Below, one piece after another: positions 43,158 to 43,590 of a DNA stretch of 43,590 nucleotides (position 1 is its first letter; every line of letters starts with the position of its first letter). Under the pieces are notes generated by a model that was not told the DNA's origin, searched no databases, and was given only the letters and a program-made list of their open reading frames with translations. The DNA is from an uncultured Bacilli bacterium (GTDB lineage: Bacteria; Bacillota_I; Bacilli_A; RF39; UBA660). The stretch covers positions 1 to 43,590 of the forward strand of contig CAJTXV010000014.1 in NCBI GenBank assembly GCA_910584255.1, in the 5' to 3' direction. Both the position numbers and the translations under genes were made by a program.

Positions 43158-43537
43158 TTTATCACGCCTTTCTGCATATATTGTAATATTTTTCGTGATT
43201 TATTTATATATTCAAAATAAGTAATTAAAATATAAAATACATATATTGACTACAAAAATTAAAAATGTTAAGATTATATTGTCAGTAATAGATAATAATA
43301 GAGTATGAATTGTAGTATGTAGTAAAAACAAATAATTGATTTCAGAATATGAAAGTAATCGTATTTGGTATCTTTTTTTATTTCTATAATGAGAAATAAT
43401 AAATTTTTTATACTTCCAATATACTACCACATAGGATGTTTATACTACGCAAAATTACATAAATCGACAAATTTTACGACTTCCATACTTTAAAATTTAT
43501 ATTTAATAAAGGTATGTTATCATTGGAGGCATAGGCT
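43158..43537. other. 380-base gene-poor region with promoter-like and hairpin elements
   Basis: No convincing gene. TTGACT (43246-43251) and TAAGAT (43269-43274) are 17 bases apart, a fair rightward promoter. A hairpin TTATTTCT/AGAAATAA followed by Ts lies at about 43378-43407. The pair could delimit a roughly 125-base transcript. A minus-strand open frame at 43212-43430 has no ribosome binding site and is not accepted. Confidence 0.45.
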
Positions 43538-43590
43538 ATGAAAAAAAGAATCATGAATTTAAAAAATAGAAAACTCATTCTGTCACTTTT
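43538..43590 (+). CDS. Start of an unidentified gene, cut by the window edge
   Basis: ATG follows TTGGAGG by about 9 bases. Only 17 full codons are visible: MKKRIMNLKNRKLILSL. Basic residues ahead of a hydrophobic start look like a signal peptide or membrane anchor. The product cannot be named. Confidence 0.7.
   Translation, partial: MKKRIMNLKNRKLILSL

Noticed and set aside
43212..43430. 72-codon minus-strand frame, hydrophobic
   Set aside because: No ribosome binding site, atypical composition (Ile/Leu/Tyr from A/T-rich DNA) and it overlaps the promoter-like element.
1..43590. CRISPR array, rRNA or tRNA genes
   Set aside because: No regularly spaced direct repeats, no tRNA-like cloverleaf with CCA end and no rRNA stretches were seen while reading both strands; this was by eye only.

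Overview
The window is AT-rich, densely coded DNA from a low-GC Gram-positive bacterium (Bacillota; most likely an uncultured gut Bacilli / Erysipelotrichia- or RF39-like lineage). Evidence: it carries both a PolC-type and a DnaE-type replicative polymerase. The order fmt ... rlmN - stp (PP2C) - prkC (PASTA kinase) - rsgA - rpe is the classical Firmicutes arrangement. Promoters are sigma-A-like, often with an extended -10 (TGnTATAAT), and ribosome binding sites are GGAGG-like. TGA is used as a stop, so the code is standard. The lineage is an inference from gene content only.

Layout. (1) 1-2394: a small cupin gene, then an IS30-family insertion (about 507-2377) that split an inverted-repeat/terminator hairpin and left a 17-bp direct repeat. 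(2) 2454-13442: a surface and carbohydrate block with a membrane-anchored GH5 glycosidase, a second GH5 fused behind a von Willebrand A domain, an unrecognised protein, a double APH-fold kinase-like protein, and a 1227-residue NPCBM / transglutaminase-like / F5-8C surface protein. (3) 13550-16675: a Mbeg1-like (DUF2974) hydrolase, a decayed AraC-GyrI-like regulator, a gene whose start codon appears lost, and a thioredoxin-fold membrane protein. (4) 16672-25577: the core housekeeping run fmt, four small membrane or acidic unknowns, rlmN, stp, prkC, rsgA, rpe and a guanylate-kinase-like protein. (5) 25727-29016: an LRR_5/coiled-coil protein, and on the minus strand rpmB and a frameshifted Tam41/Mmp37-like CDP-diacylglycerol synthase homologue. 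(6) 29190-42874: dnaE and polC bracket a 6-kb variable island. The island holds a repeat protein with an 87-residue module, a neighbouring paralogue broken by three in-frame stops, two unknown genes, and a graveyard of phage-antirepressor-type genes (KilA-N, ORF6N remnants). (7) 42875-43590: a perfect convergent terminator, a ribbon-helix-helix regulator, a gene-poor stretch, and the start of a new gene.

How the genes work together. The 16.7-25.6 kb run couples translation initiation (Fmt), rRNA modification (RlmN), ribosome maturation (RsgA) and Ser/Thr phospho-signalling (Stp/PrkC). Several unknown small membrane proteins sit between fmt and rlmN and are candidates for partners of that signalling pair. 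The surface block suggests attachment to and degradation of beta-glucan-type polysaccharides, with Pro/Thr-rich linkers as a recurring solution for spanning the cell wall. The dnaE-polC interval looks like an accessory-gene hotspot in active decay. The most unusual items are the 87-residue module family, the VWA-GH5 fusion, the Tam41-like gene, and the IS insertion inside a hairpin.
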